DNA from: Proteiniphilum sp.
Lineage (GTDB): Bacteria; Bacteroidota; Bacteroidia; Bacteroidales; Dysgonomonadaceae
Direction: 5' to 3'
Assembly: GCA_016839025.1 (NCBI GenBank)
Contig: JADLKK010000018.1
Location: 1 to 35,905 of the forward strand
Length of the DNA stretch: 35,905 nucleotides
This document shows, piece by piece, positions 35,317-35,905 of this stretch. A model generated the notes under the pieces. That model worked only from the letters and a program-made list of their open reading frames with translations. It was not told where the DNA came from and ran no database searches. Position 1 is the first letter of the stretch. Every line of letters begins with the position of its first letter. The position numbers and the translations under genes were made by a program.

Positions 35317-35330
35317 CCATCTCAGAAAAA

Positions 35331-35905
35331 ATGAAAAAAACAGTTGCACTACTTGCTCTTTTGACCATCCTTTTCTCTTGTAAAACGCAAAATGGAGCTG
35401 TTTCCTTATTTAACGGGAAAGATCTTACCAACTGGAAGATGCTACCCGGGAAAGTGCCCGGTTTTGAAGTAACAGAGGGAAATCTTGTGACAACACCACC
35501 CAATAGTAGTGATCTCTTCACCGAAGAGTGGTATGGTAATTATGTTTTCAAATTCGAGTATCTGTTATCGGAGGTGGGAAACAGCGGTGTGCTGATCCGC
35601 TGCGATCCTGAAAACCCGTGGGGGACAGGCGTTGAGGTGCAATTACTTGCACCCTGGACACCTTATCGTGACGATTTGCATTGCACGGGTTCCCTTTATG
35701 GGTATGTACCCGTCCACAACCGACCGGATGAAACAACCGGTATATGGCATGAAATGGAAATCAAATGTGACCGCAATATCATTACAATCTCAGTGGACGG
35801 CGAGATTACCACGATAGCCAATACGGACACGGTTAAAGGAATGGAAGAGAAGCTTTTAGAGGGAGCTATAGGTTTTCAGTCCAATCACAGCAATGAGGGT
35901 GAACA
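35331..35905 (+). CDS. DUF1080 (3-keto-disaccharide hydrolase-type) lipoprotein, cut by the window end
   Basis: The frame is open for 191 codons to the window edge. It has a lipoprotein signal (MKKTVALLALLTILFSC, Cys17), then the DUF1080 start pattern VSLFNGKDLTNWKM, and later strands with SGVLIRCD, VEVQLLAPW, GIWHEMEIKC and GAIGFQSNHSN. The family has a concanavalin-like jelly-roll fold, and members cleave 3-keto-glycosides. It is 14 bases after the Gfo/Idh/MocA gene, and the pair would form an oxidise-then-cleave route. The C-terminus and stop are outside the window. Confidence 0.85.
   Translation, partial: MKKTVALLALLTILFSCKTQNGAVSLFNGKDLTNWKMLPGKVPGFEVTEGNLVTTPPNSSDLFTEEWYGNYVFKFEYLLSEVGNSGVLIRCDPENPWGTGVEVQLLAPWTPYRDDLHCTGSLYGYVPVHNRPDETTGIWHEMEIKCDRNIITISVDGEITTIANTDTVKGMEEKLLEGAIGFQSNHSNEGE

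Overview
The window looks like a chromosomal segment of a member of the Bacteroidota, most likely order Bacteroidales and possibly a Dysgonomonadaceae-type anaerobe; the family-level guess is inference. The reasons are a SusC/SusD pair, many short-signal lipoproteins (LxxC lipoboxes), start codons without clear Shine-Dalgarno sequences, several promoter boxes of the Bacteroidota type (TAnnTTTG, sometimes with an upstream TTTG), a MetRS with a fused C-terminal tRNA-binding domain, and Bacteroidota-specific families such as the DUF4998 and DUF5000-type lipoproteins. No transposase, integrase, CRISPR array or rRNA is visible.

Layout. Positions 1-111 hold the end of a tRNA-Gly(TCC) and its hairpin terminator. 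A MATE exporter follows (128-1489, +). Next comes a long minus-strand block, 1581-11282. It contains a PagL-like outer-membrane barrel translationally coupled to a lipoprotein, a diverged alanine dehydrogenase-like protein next to shikimate kinase (aroK), a cardiolipin synthase, rsgA, frr, pyrH, birA, a YjbR-type protein and a YraN-type nuclease. From 11451 to 13541 (+) there is a small ribbon-helix-helix-like protein, tadA, an HD-domain phosphohydrolase and an FMN reductase. From 13819 to 24895 there are an AGCS sodium:amino-acid symporter with an extra soluble insert, an SDR protein lacking the usual Tyr/Lys, metG, a small barrel protein, a large YfhO-type membrane protein, a truncated-looking secreted protein, and an AddB-like PD-(D/E)XK nuclease on the minus strand.

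From 25037 to the right edge lies a polysaccharide-utilisation-type locus (PUL), all on the plus strand. Its order is promoter and long leader, SusC, SusD, a DUF4959/DUF5000-type lipoprotein, a DUF4998-type lipoprotein, a terminator-like hairpin, a lipoprotein metallo-beta-lactamase-fold enzyme, a Gfo/Idh/MocA oxidoreductase with an RR-type signal, and a DUF1080 (3-keto-disaccharide hydrolase-type) lipoprotein cut by the window end. No classical glycoside hydrolase, polysaccharide lyase or regulator is visible in the sequenced part.

The most interesting hypothesis is that this PUL imports and breaks down a glycoside by an oxidative route. The Gfo/Idh/MocA enzyme would make a 3-keto sugar, the DUF1080 enzyme would cleave it, and the metallo-hydrolase would act on a lactone, phosphate or other ester intermediate. 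The remaining points of interest are individual proteins with altered catalytic residues, a truncated gene with a tail-to-tail overlap, an intergenic repeat family, and possible alternative hairpins in the SusC leader.
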